A stretch of DNA of 6,862 nt from the NCBI GenBank assembly GCA_017613225.1, contig JAGAEH010000171.1, positions 1-6,862 on the forward strand, written 5' to 3'. The notes beneath the pieces are model-generated. The model worked only from the letters and a program-made list of their open reading frames with translations, was not told the origin of the DNA and ran no database searches. Below are positions 1 through 5,595 of this stretch, piece by piece; the stretch's first letter is position 1, and each line of letters begins with the position of its first letter. This DNA comes from Lachnospiraceae bacterium (lineage in GTDB: Bacteria; Bacillota; Clostridia; Lachnospirales; Lachnospiraceae). Both the position numbers and the translations under genes were made by a program.

Positions 1-1
1 G

Positions 2-367
2 AAGCACAACGGATATCAGTATTACTGCGCCGTGAAGAATCCGGTCGGGACCGTCAAGAGCAAGACGGTGACCCTGACGGTGGTAGCGTCCAAACCGACG
101 ATCACGACGCAGCCCAAGGCGGCATCCGTGACGGCGGGGAAAAAGGCAACGTTTAAGGTCGTTGCAGAGGGGACGGCCCTGAGTTACCAGTGGTACTACA
201 GGACCAGTTCCACCGCAAGCTGGAAAAAGGTCACCGCTGCTGCAGGAAAAAAGGCAGCGTACAGCTTTACCACAGCGAAAAAGCAGAACGGATATCAGTA
301 TAAATGTGTTGTGACAAACCTGAAGGGGAGCGTGACCAGCAAGGTCGTAAAGCTGACGGTGAAGTGA
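2..367 (+). CDS. Ig-like repeat cell-surface protein, C-terminal fragment (5' end outside window)
   Basis: The reading frame is open from base 2 to a TGA at 365-367, so 121 C-terminal residues are visible and the start lies upstream. It shows the tail of one Ig-like domain (about residues 1-29) and a complete last one (about 30-121). Both domains carry the pattern NGYQYxCxVxN, then a glycine turn and SKxVxLTV, which is the F-G strand end of a bacterial Ig-like fold; the second also has the core YQWYY tryptophan. The repeat period is 93 codons: the 15-mer AACGGATATCAGTAT recurs at 8-22 and 287-301. The protein is rich in Lys, Thr and Val, as is usual for exported adhesin or wall-associated proteins of Clostridia. 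It ends on the Ig domain with no LPXTG motif or membrane tail, so any anchoring or catalytic module must be N-terminal. Ligand and function cannot be told from this fragment. The domain type is fairly secure. Confidence 0.8.
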   Translation, partial: KHNGYQYYCAVKNPVGTVKSKTVTLTVVASKPTITTQPKAASVTAGKKATFKVVAEGTALSYQWYYRTSSTASWKKVTAAAGKKAAYSFTTAKKQNGYQYKCVVTNLKGSVTSKVVKLTVK

Positions 368-398
368 TCGCTGCGGTTTAAAGCTCAGCACAATAGAA

Positions 399-436
399 CA
401 GGCGGCATCCTTAGGGACGCCGCCTGCTGTGTTTTT
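399..436 (+). terminator. Intrinsic terminator of the Ig-like protein gene
   Basis: A 12-bp stem pairs 399-410 (CAGGCGGCATCC) with 415-426 (GGACGCCGCCTG), with one A-C mismatch and a TTAG tetraloop. CTGTG and a run of five T follow, ending at 436. It sits 32 bases past the stop codon. The T run is only on the plus-strand side, so it should stop the rightward transcript and not the converging glsA transcript. Confidence 0.88.
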
Positions 437-438
437 AA

Positions 439-477
439 GAGATCCTTCGCCTCCGCTGCGCTTCGCTCAGGATGACA
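439..477. repeat. Short intergenic repeat, copy 1 (GATCCTTCG...GATGACA family)
   Basis: The element begins GAGATCCTTCGCCTCCGC and ends CGCTTCGCTCAGGATGACA. Its ends pair (ATCCT with AGGAT) and the centre is CG-rich, so it can fold as an imperfect hairpin. Two related copies lie at 1573-1619 and 1636-1668 in the same orientation, on the other side of glsA. Very similar short palindromic elements are scattered between genes in many bacterial genomes (recalled, not searched). No protein is encoded here. Confidence 0.75.
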
Positions 478-520
478 TTGGCCGATTTCTCTCCACTTGG
501 GACAATGGAAAGTGATACCT

Positions 521-534
521 AAAGAACCGTCCCC
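521..534. other. AAAGAACCGTCCCC motif by the glsA stop codon
   Basis: The 14-mer AAAGAACCGTCCCC lies six bases from the glsA stop codon. Its complement, GGGGACGGTTCTTT, is a string I recall as frequent in short intergenic repeats of Firmicutes. Only one copy is seen in the window, so treating it as part of a dispersed repeat rests on memory. The bases between it and repeat copy 1 (478-520) hold only a weak CACTT/AAGTG inverted repeat. Confidence 0.3.
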
Positions 535-539
535 GGGTC

Positions 540-1472
540 TCACCCCTGGAACAGATGCAGCCCCAGCTTGTCCGCCAGATATTTGAGCATCACTTTTCCG
601 GCCACGCAGTTGCCCTTTTCATCCAGGGCAGGCCCATACACGCCGATTCCCATGCGCTTGTCGACTACGGACAGCAGGCCGCCGCCTACACCGGATTTGG
701 TGGGGATGCCCACTTCCACCGCGAACTGGCCGGAGCCGTCGTACATGCCGCAGGTGAGCATAATGGTCTTGACGGTCTGCACGGTGCCGGCCTTCAGCAG
801 GCGCTTGCCGCTGCGGGGGTCGATGCCGCCCAGGGCCAGCACCAGGCCGAAGTTGGCCAGGGACTCGGCGGTGACGTTCAGGGAGCACATCTTGGTATAA
901 AGCTCAATGCTGGAATCCACGTTGGTGGTGATCACGTTCTTGCTCTTCAGCAGGTAGGCGATGGCGCGGTTGCGGTCGCAGGTGGCCATCTCGGAATTGA
1001 AGACCTGGCGGTTCAGGGTGATGTCCTGGTCCAGGCACAGCGCGCGGGTAAACTCCAGCATGTCTTCGAAGGAACGGTAATCGATGATCATGCTCTCCAC
1101 GGTGATGGCGCCGGAGTTGATGAATGGATTGTGGGGCTTGCCCGACTGCAGGTCCAGCTCCACGATGGAATTGAAGGCGACGCCGGAGGGCTCCATGCCC
1201 ACCCGGGAGAAGACGGCGTCCACGCCGTGCAGCTCCAGGGCCATGCACAGGGAGATGACCTTGCTGATGGACTGGATGGAGAAGGGAAGATTGGTATCAC
1301 CTGCTTTGCAGGCGGTGCCGTCCGGCCCCACGACGCAGATGCCCAGGGCATCCGGCCGGGCTTTGGCCAGTTCGGGAATGTAGTCCGCCACGCGGCCCTT
1401 GGGCAGCTCTTTCTTGCCAAGGGACAGAGCTTTCTTAACGATCTTGTTCATCGTTTCGTAGTCAACTGCCAT
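540..1472 (-). CDS. glsA: Glutaminase (serine-dependent beta-lactamase fold)
   Basis: This enzyme hydrolyses L-glutamine to L-glutamate and ammonia in the cytoplasm. I place the start at the ATG at 1472, giving 310 aa, because GGAGG lies five bases upstream. The frame could open eight codons earlier (1496), but that start has no Shine-Dalgarno and would contain this one inside the coding region. Family lengths near 308-310 aa also support the shorter form. The nucleophile motif SxxK is S68-I-S-K71 within PFSIQSISK. Residues matching the known glutamine-binding set are visible at N119 (in NPFINSGAI), E161, N168, Y192, Y244 and V262 (in SGVGGG), so the active site looks intact. The gene is monocistronic, convergent with the Ig-like protein gene and flanked by short repeats. 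Possible roles are nitrogen metabolism or glutamate-based acid resistance; no partner gene in the window decides between them. Confidence 0.95.
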   Translation of the reverse strand: MAVDYETMNKIVKKALSLGKKELPKGRVADYIPELAKARPDALGICVVGPDGTACKAGDTNLPFSIQSISKVISLCMALELHGVDAVFSRVGMEPSGVAFNSIVELDLQSGKPHNPFINSGAITVESMIIDYRSFEDMLEFTRALCLDQDITLNRQVFNSEMATCDRNRAIAYLLKSKNVITTNVDSSIELYTKMCSLNVTAESLANFGLVLALGGIDPRSGKRLLKAGTVQTVKTIMLTCGMYDGSGQFAVEVGIPTKSGVGGGLLSVVDKRMGIGVYGPALDEKGNCVAGKVMLKYLADKLGLHLFQG

Positions 1473-1519
1473 ATCTTCCTCCGTCATTCGGCGCACAGCG
1501 CTGATTTGAGTCTTCCTAT

Positions 1520-1548
1520 AAGATACTATCCGGGGCGGCTTCTGTCAA
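1520..1548 (-). promoter_or_regulatory. glsA promoter
   Basis: Read on the minus strand, TTGACA (1543-1548) is a perfect -35. A 17-base spacer follows, then TATCTT (1520-1525), a four-of-six -10. Transcription would start near 1513, giving a leader of about 40 bases ending in the glsA Shine-Dalgarno. No operator palindrome is evident. Confidence 0.65.
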
Positions 1549-1572
1549 AGCAGATTTGTACATTTTTAAAAA

Positions 1573-1619
1573 GAGATCCTTCGGCTCCGCCTGCTTCGCA
1601 GGCTGCGCTCAGGATGACA
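1573..1619. repeat. Short intergenic repeat, copy 2, with inner hairpin
   Basis: Same family as 439-477: it begins GAGATCCTTCGGCTCCGC and ends GCGCTCAGGATGACA. It is longer than copy 1 because its centre contains GCCTGC-TTC-GCAGGC (1589-1603), a perfect six-base inverted repeat. Like copy 1 it is preceded by a T-run followed by AAGAGATCC, so the shared sequence may extend a few bases leftward. Confidence 0.75.
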
Positions 1620-1635
1620 GGAACGTGCCGGAAAA

Positions 1636-1668
1636 GGATCCTTCGGCTCCGCTTCGCTTATGATGACA
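1636..1668. repeat. Short intergenic repeat, copy 3 (short, diverged)
   Basis: This copy reads GGATCCTTCGGCTCCGC, then CTTCGCTTATGATGACA. It starts 16 bases after copy 2 in the same orientation. The centre is shorter, and CTCAGGATGACA of the other copies has become CTTATGATGACA, which breaks the terminal ATCCT/AGGAT pairing. It looks like a decaying copy. Confidence 0.68.
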
Positions 1669-1677
1669 GGGTCAAGC

Positions 1678-1707
1678 TTGACAATCCTGCAAGGAAATGC
1701 TTAGAAT
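1678..1707 (+). promoter_or_regulatory. Promoter of the lipoprotein gene
   Basis: TTGACA (1678-1683) is a perfect -35. An 18-base spacer follows, then TAGAAT (1702-1707), a five-of-six -10. The predicted start is near 1714, giving a leader of about 65 bases. It begins ten bases after repeat copy 3. Confidence 0.65.
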
Positions 1708-1716
1708 CAAGCGGAG

Positions 1717-1751
1717 GGCCCGGCTTTTGCAGGCTTTGCGCAGCCGGAGCC
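1717..1751 (+). other. Leader hairpin before the lipoprotein gene
   Basis: CCGGCT (1720-1725) pairs with AGCCGG (1742-1747). GGC (1717-1719) with GCC (1749-1751) extends the stem past a single bulged A. It falls at the very start of the predicted transcript and has no T run, so it is not an intrinsic terminator. A 5' stabilising hairpin is one possibility; no riboswitch class was recognised. Confidence 0.35.
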
Positions 1752-1779
1752 ATCAATAAAAGAAAGCGGGAGGAACGGC

Positions 1780-2229
1780 ATGAGGAAAAGAACAGTTTTA
1801 TTCTGTATCATTCTGCTGCTGTGTTCCGCTTTTTGCGCCTGCGGCTCGGAGGAGCCGATGGAAGAGACGACAAAATGGAACGGTTCTCCGGTCGACGTCG
1901 ATCTGACGGTACTGAGCAGCGATCTGACTTTTTCCCGGGTGGCAGATCTGCTGGCGACCGCAGAGGAGAGCCGGGGGAAGACGGTAAAGCTTTCCGGGAT
2001 GTTCAATGCCTATTATATTGAATCTTCCGGGCATCTGTATCTGGCCTGCGAGGTGCCGGATCTTTCCTGCAGCTGCATGCAGGGACTCGAGTTTGAGCTG
2101 GGAGAAGGGGCTGTTTACCCGGAAGACTATCCGTCCATCGGAGAGATCATTACTGTAAAAGGAGTCTATGACACCTATGAGAGAGACGGAAGTCTCTACG
2201 GGATCTTACGGGACGCAGAATTAGAATAA
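1780..2229 (+). CDS. Small secreted lipoprotein, possible OB-fold domain, cysteine motif
   Basis: This 149-aa protein has a classic lipoprotein leader: positively charged MRKR, a hydrophobic core (residues 6-18), then FCAC with the lipidated cysteine at C21 and an acidic GSEEPMEE linker. It should be anchored on the outer face of the membrane. The start follows GGGAGG with six bases of spacing. The mature part (about 50-149) alternates short beta-like segments: GKTVKLSGMF, HLYLACEVP, a QGLEFELG segment, PSIGEIITVKGVYDTYE and LYGILRDAELE. This pattern suggests a small OB-fold-like domain of the kind found in other clostridial lipoproteins. C90, C97 and C99 (CEVPDLSCSC) cluster in the middle and could bind a metal or form a disulfide. 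It appears to be a lone gene, 21 bases from the convergent LysR gene. The lipoprotein call is strong, the fold is an inference, and no function is assigned. Confidence 0.82.
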   Translation: MRKRTVLFCIILLLCSAFCACGSEEPMEETTKWNGSPVDVDLTVLSSDLTFSRVADLLATAEESRGKTVKLSGMFNAYYIESSGHLYLACEVPDLSCSCMQGLEFELGEGAVYPEDYPSIGEIITVKGVYDTYERDGSLYGILRDAELE

Positions 2230-2239
2230 AGACAGATCT

Positions 2240-2257
2240 GGCATCCGGGGTCATGCC
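2240..2257 (-). terminator. Weak hairpin between convergent stop codons
   Basis: GGCAT (2240-2244) pairs with ATGCC (2253-2257) around an eight-base loop, overlapping the regulator stop codon. On the minus strand it is followed by a mildly T-rich stretch (AGATCTGTCTTTATTC). It could help end either converging transcript, but the stem is short and there is no proper T run. Confidence 0.25.
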
Positions 2258-3138
2258 AAAGGATGTTCTTTATAGTATTTTTCACAAAAACGTTTCAACG
2301 TCTGTGTGTAAGAGGAGATATATTTCCCCTTTTTCCATACCAGACCGATCTTCATGGGGATCTCCGGTTCTACGGGGATCCCTTTTAGTTCAGGTACATA
2401 GGGCAGCATGGAGGAGAATAAAAAGCAGCCGCACTTTCCGGAACGCAGAAAGTTGAGCGTTGTGACGAGCTGGCTGCAGTGCAGGATGATCCGCGGTGAG
2501 ACACCGAGTGTTCGAAAATGCTGGTTCAGCAATTGGTTCTGGACGGAGTCGTGATTGAAGAGGATCAGCGGCTCGCCGTCCAGCTTGTCTAAAGTGAGAT
2601 GCTCTACATTTGCCAGATGATGCTGCGGTTCCACGCAAAAGACCAGCTTGTCATTGGCGAGCACCAGCGAGGAAAACTTATCGATGCTGTAATGTTCCAT
2701 GTTGACCAGACCAAGATCCAGCCGCTCATCCTGGACCATGTCGCAGGCGCGTACAGAACCGAACTCGGAAAGCTCCAGCCAGATGTCCGGGTGCTTTTCG
2801 TGGAAAGCGTCTATCAGAGCCGGGAAGAAGACGGTGCTGAGCATGGGAGGGATCCCGACCCGCACCGTTGGCCGGGTCTGGGCCCTGTCCTGGAAGTGGG
2901 CCTGCATGTCATCACTCTGCCGCAGCAGCGCGGCTGCCTGCTCATAGAAAGCCTCACCCTCTTTTGTGAGTTCCAACCGGTTTTTTGCATAGGAGAACAG
3001 TGTCAGGGAGAATTCTTTTTCCAGCTCCCTGATGGCCAGCGATACGGCGGGCTGGGTCACGAACAGCAGTTTTGCGGCCCCGGTGATGCTGTGGCAGCGG
3101 GCAGCGGTACAGAAATAGCGCAGTTGGTTGATCGTCAT
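2251..3138 (-). CDS. LysR-family transcriptional regulator, probable tartrate operon activator (TtdR-like)
   Basis: This cytoplasmic DNA-binding regulator is 295 aa, the normal LysR length. The start at 3138 is chosen because AAGGAGG lies five bases upstream and the protein then begins MTINQLRYF, the usual LysR beginning. An in-frame ATG 17 codons upstream (3189) lacks such a site. Residues 1-60 form the winged helix-turn-helix, with SITGAAKLLFVTQPAVS at 17-33 and TQPAVS as the recognition helix. LTKEGEAFYEQA leads into the linker helix. About residue 90 onward is the periplasmic-binding-protein-like effector domain. It is divergent from a transporter-ttdA-ttdB operon across a 202-base gap, the arrangement of E. 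coli ttdR with ttdABT. I infer that it responds to tartrate or a related dicarboxylate. Family membership is certain; the effector is inferred only from context. Confidence 0.93.
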   Translation of the reverse strand: MTINQLRYFCTAARCHSITGAAKLLFVTQPAVSLAIRELEKEFSLTLFSYAKNRLELTKEGEAFYEQAAALLRQSDDMQAHFQDRAQTRPTVRVGIPPMLSTVFFPALIDAFHEKHPDIWLELSEFGSVRACDMVQDERLDLGLVNMEHYSIDKFSSLVLANDKLVFCVEPQHHLANVEHLTLDKLDGEPLILFNHDSVQNQLLNQHFRTLGVSPRIILHCSQLVTTLNFLRSGKCGCFLFSSMLPYVPELKGIPVEPEIPMKIGLVWKKGKYISSYTQTLKRFCEKYYKEHPLA

Positions 3139-3160
3139 GGCGGCCTCCTTCTTTAATATC

Positions 3161-3189
3161 AGTATCGCAGACAAAGAGAGAAAAATCAA
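3161..3189 (-). promoter_or_regulatory. Probable promoter of the LysR regulator
   Basis: On the minus strand TTGATT (3184-3189) and GATACT (3161-3166) are spaced by 17 bases, each matching four of six consensus positions. The predicted start near 3154 leaves a leader of about 15 bases containing AAGGAGG. The dyad at 3198-3212 lies nine bases upstream of this -35, so the regulator could control its own gene. Confidence 0.4.
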
Positions 3190-3197
3190 GAATATCC

Positions 3198-3212
3198 ATA
3201 AGAATTACTTAT
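3198..3212. promoter_or_regulatory. Candidate LysR-type recognition site (ATAAG-N5-CTTAT)
   Basis: ATAAGAATTACTTAT is a perfect five-base inverted repeat with a five-base spacer, and it contains the T-N11-A spacing (3199 to 3211) typical of LysR-type boxes. Its centre (3205) is about 65 bases before the predicted start of the transporter operon, where the high-affinity recognition site usually lies. Assignment to the neighbouring regulator is an inference. Confidence 0.55.
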
Positions 3213-3215
3213 CAA

Positions 3216-3229
3216 TATATGAATTTCAT
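3216..3229. promoter_or_regulatory. Candidate LysR-type activation site beside the -35
   Basis: The dyad ATGAA-T-TTCAT (3219-3229) overlaps a T-N11-A frame (3216 to 3228). Its centre is about 19 bases, close to two helical turns, from the first dyad, and it ends five bases before the -35 of the transporter promoter. This matches an activation site that contacts RNA polymerase. The half-sites differ from those of the first dyad, so confidence is lower. Confidence 0.42.
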
Positions 3230-3233
3230 TAAA

Positions 3234-3262
3234 TAGACAAATAGAACATGCTCTTTTACAAT
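3234..3262 (+). promoter_or_regulatory. Promoter of the transporter-ttdA-ttdB operon
   Basis: TAGACA (3234-3239) and TACAAT (3257-3262) are separated by exactly 17 bases, each matching five of six consensus positions. Transcription would start near 3270, leaving a leader of about 70 bases to the transporter ATG. The leader shows no strong hairpin or terminator, so control most likely acts at initiation through the dyads just upstream. Confidence 0.68.
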
Positions 3263-3340
3263 GGACTCAACGAAAGAAAGTGCATTCGGCCGATGCAAAA
3301 AACTCTGTTCACAGACAAGCTTTAGGAGGAGAGAGAATCG

Positions 3341-4609
3341 ATGAGTCCCGCAACCATTACCCTGCTATTCCTGGCCTTCGCGGTCGTGATGTTCGTAACA
3401 GAACTGATCCCGCTGGGCGTGACATCCATGATCGTCTGCATCGGCCTTTGTGTCACCGGCGTCCTGGACTTCAAGACAGCCTTTTCCGGCTTTATCGACA
3501 GCAATGTGGTCCTGTTCGTCGCCATGTTCATCGTAGGCGGCGCCCTGTTTGAGACCGGCATGGCCAACAAGATCGGCGGCCTGGTCACCAAGTTCGCCAA
3601 GACCGAGCGCAGCCTGATCGTCGCCATCATGGTGATCGTCGGCGTAATGAGCGGCTTCCTGTCCAACACCGGCACGGCTGCCATCCTGATCCCCGTGGTG
3701 ATCGGCATCGCCGCCAAGTCCGGTTTTAAGCGCTCCCGTCTGCTGATGCCTCTGGTATTCGCGGCAGCCATGGGCGGCAATCTCTCACTGATCGGCGCCC
3801 CTGGCAACATGATCGCCCAGAGCACCCTGCAGTCCATCGACTTATCCTTCGGGTTCTTCGAATACGCCATCGTGGGTCTGCCCATCCTGATCGTAGGCAT
3901 CCTGTTCTACGCCACCATCGGCTTTAAACTCCTGCCCAATCACGATACGAGCGATGACGAAGGCATCTTCGACGAAAAGAAAGATTTCAGCAATGTACCC
4001 CGGTGGAGACAGGTCCTTTCCCTGGTCATCCTGGTCCTGACGCTCCTCGCCATGATCTTTGAAGACCAGATCGGCGTGAAGCTCTCCGTGAGCGGCTGCA
4101 TCGGCGCCATCCTGCTGATCCTGACCAAGGTCATCTCCGAGAAAGAAGCCTTAAAGTCCATCGATCTGAAGACCATCTTCCTGTTCGGCGGCACGCTTTC
4201 CCTGGCCTCCGCTCTTCAGAGCTCCGGCGCCGGCCAGATGATCGCCGACAAGGTGATCGGCCTGCTGGGCGAGAATCCTTCTCCCTATCTGCTCACCTTC
4301 GTGGTGCTGCTGCTCTGCTGTGTGATGACCAACTTCATGTCCAACACCGCGACGACCGCCCTGATGGCTCCCATCTGCCTGTCCATCGCCCAGGGCATGG
4401 GTGCGGACCCCCGTGCGGTGCTGATGGCCTGCGTGATCGGCGGTTCCTGTGCCTACGCGACGCCCATCGGCATGCCTGCCAACACCATGGTGGTAGGCGC
4501 CGGCAACTACAAGTTCATGGACTATGTAAAGTCCGGCTTGCCGCTCATCGTGATAGCCCTGGTGGTCAGCATGATCGTACTGCCGATCGCCTTCCCGTTC
4601 TATCCGTGA
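3341..4609 (+). CDS. DASS/SLC13-type dicarboxylate transporter, probable tartrate carrier
   Basis: This 422-aa polytopic membrane protein belongs to the divalent anion:sodium symporter (SLC13/INDY) family within the ion transporter superfamily. Hydrophobic segments run through its length, in two halves joined by a charged loop (about 200-222). Each half carries the family SNT substrate/sodium motif: S108-N-T110 in FLSNTGTAAILIP and S334-N-T336 in FMSNTATTALMAP. Each is followed by a matching loop, GAPGN (152-156) and GMPAN (377-381), consistent with the inverted-repeat architecture. The start follows AGGAGG with 11 bases of spacing. It is the first gene of an operon with ttdA and ttdB, so tartrate is the most likely substrate, by exchange or by sodium symport. 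E. coli TtdT belongs to the same broad family but is longer (about 487 aa). The family call is strong; substrate and coupling ion come from context. Confidence 0.9.
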   Translation: MSPATITLLFLAFAVVMFVTELIPLGVTSMIVCIGLCVTGVLDFKTAFSGFIDSNVVLFVAMFIVGGALFETGMANKIGGLVTKFAKTERSLIVAIMVIVGVMSGFLSNTGTAAILIPVVIGIAAKSGFKRSRLLMPLVFAAAMGGNLSLIGAPGNMIAQSTLQSIDLSFGFFEYAIVGLPILIVGILFYATIGFKLLPNHDTSDDEGIFDEKKDFSNVPRWRQVLSLVILVLTLLAMIFEDQIGVKLSVSGCIGAILLILTKVISEKEALKSIDLKTIFLFGGTLSLASALQSSGAGQMIADKVIGLLGENPSPYLLTFVVLLLCCVMTNFMSNTATTALMAPICLSIAQGMGADPRAVLMACVIGGSCAYATPIGMPANTMVVGAGNYKFMDYVKSGLPLIVIALVVSMIVLPIAFPFYP

Positions 4610-4662
4610 CGCAAGATTCCAAGATATTCAGCATACTGTTATAGATGACAAGGAGGAATACC

Positions 4663-5562
4663 ATGACGAAAGAAGTACAGGTCCAGAAGATGACCGAAAC
4701 GATGGCAAAGTTTGTTGGCTATACCGGCAAGGTCCTGCCGGACGACGTGATCGCCAAGTTGGAAGAGCTGCGGGCTAAGGAAGACAGCCCCATGGCGACC
4801 GTGATCTACGATACCATGTTCCGCAACCAGAAGCTGGCCAGGGAACTGGACCGCCCTTCCTGCCAGGACACCGGCGTGCTGCAGTTCTGGGTAAAGTGCG
4901 GCACCGGCTTTCCGCTGATCAACGAGCTGGAAGGACTGCTGAAAGAGGCTGTGGTAAAGGCGACCTTTGAGACGCCGCTGCGCCACAATTCCGTAGAGAC
5001 TTTTGATGAATATAATACCGGAAAGAACGTGGGAAAGGGCACCCCGACCGTCTGGTGGGACATCGTACCCAACTGGGACGGCTGTGAGATCTACACCTAC
5101 ATGGCCGGCGGCGGCTGCACCCTTCCCGGAAATGCCACCGTGTTGATGCCGGGTGAAGGTTATGAAGGCGTTACCAAGTTCGTGCTGGATCGCATGACTT
5201 CCTACGGCTTGAATGCCTGCCCTCCTCTTCTGGTAGGCGTAGGTGTTGCAAACGCAGTGGAGACGGCTGCGCTTCTGTCTAAAAAGGCGCTGATGCGTCC
5301 CATCGGCAGCCATAACGACAACGAGCGTGCCGCGAAGATGGAAAAGCTCCTGGAAGACGGCATCAATGCCATCGGCCTTGGCCCGCAGGGCATGGGCGGC
5401 AATTACTCCGTGATGGGCGTGCACATTGAAAACACCGCCCGTCATCCTTCCGCCATCGGCGTGGCCGTGAACGTGGGCTGCTGGAGCCATCGGAGGGGTC
5501 ACATCGTTTTCGATAAGGACCTGAACTGGACCGTTACCACCCACAGCGGTTTTGAGATGTAA
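4663..5562 (+). CDS. ttdA: L(+)-tartrate dehydratase, alpha subunit
   Basis: Together with TtdB this subunit dehydrates L(+)-tartrate to oxaloacetate, using an oxygen-labile [4Fe-4S] cluster in the cytoplasm. The start at 4663 has AAGGAGG six bases upstream and gives 299 aa, close to the E. coli subunit (about 303). An earlier in-frame ATG at 4645 has no such site. Three cysteines in family-conserved contexts should hold the cluster: C67 (RPSCQDTG), C186 (NACPPLLVGVG) and C273 (GCWSHRRG). Other conserved blocks are LRHNSVETFDEYNTGKN, YMAGGGCTLPG, RPIGS, GPQGMGGN and SVMGVHIENTARHPS. These resemble remembered E. coli TtdA more than two-subunit fumarases, but class I fumarase alpha subunits share the fold and cysteines. 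The gene lies 53 bases after the transporter with no terminator between, so they are probably co-transcribed. A long open frame on the opposite strand here is a composition artefact. Confidence 0.92.
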   Translation: MTKEVQVQKMTETMAKFVGYTGKVLPDDVIAKLEELRAKEDSPMATVIYDTMFRNQKLARELDRPSCQDTGVLQFWVKCGTGFPLINELEGLLKEAVVKATFETPLRHNSVETFDEYNTGKNVGKGTPTVWWDIVPNWDGCEIYTYMAGGGCTLPGNATVLMPGEGYEGVTKFVLDRMTSYGLNACPPLLVGVGVANAVETAALLSKKALMRPIGSHNDNERAAKMEKLLEDGINAIGLGPQGMGGNYSVMGVHIENTARHPSAIGVAVNVGCWSHRRGHIVFDKDLNWTVTTHSGFEM

Positions 5563-5595
5563 AGCAGGCATAAGTCAGAAAAGGAGGAACGAACA

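Noticed and set aside
439..1668. Three repeats considered as a CRISPR array
   Set aside because: Copies differ in length and sequence, spacing is irregular (16 bases in one gap, over 1 kb in the other), and a complete gene lies between them. No cas gene is present.
555..2021. A 488-codon forward frame running antisense through glsA and into the lipoprotein gene
   Set aside because: Its sequence is low-complexity in G, A, H, V and Q, as expected of a mirrored frame of a GC-rich gene. It has no ribosome binding site and spans two repeats and two promoters. glsA on the other strand has an intact active site.
3263..3340. Possible riboswitch or attenuator in the leader of the transporter operon
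   Set aside because: The leader is only about 70 bases, with no stable hairpin plus T run and no recognisable aptamer motif. The dyads upstream of the promoter explain regulation more simply.
3261..3344. A 27-codon leader frame (MDSTKESAFG...) whose stop overlaps the transporter start as ATGA
   Set aside because: The tidy overlap is tempting as translational coupling, but its ATG overlaps the predicted -10 box and so lies before the transcription start. It also has no Shine-Dalgarno sequence.
4639..5571. A 310-codon reverse frame covering all of ttdA
   Set aside because: A mirror frame produced by codon bias of ttdA. It is His/Gly/Ala-rich with no family resemblance, no ribosome binding site, and would end inside the operon's transporter-ttdA spacer.
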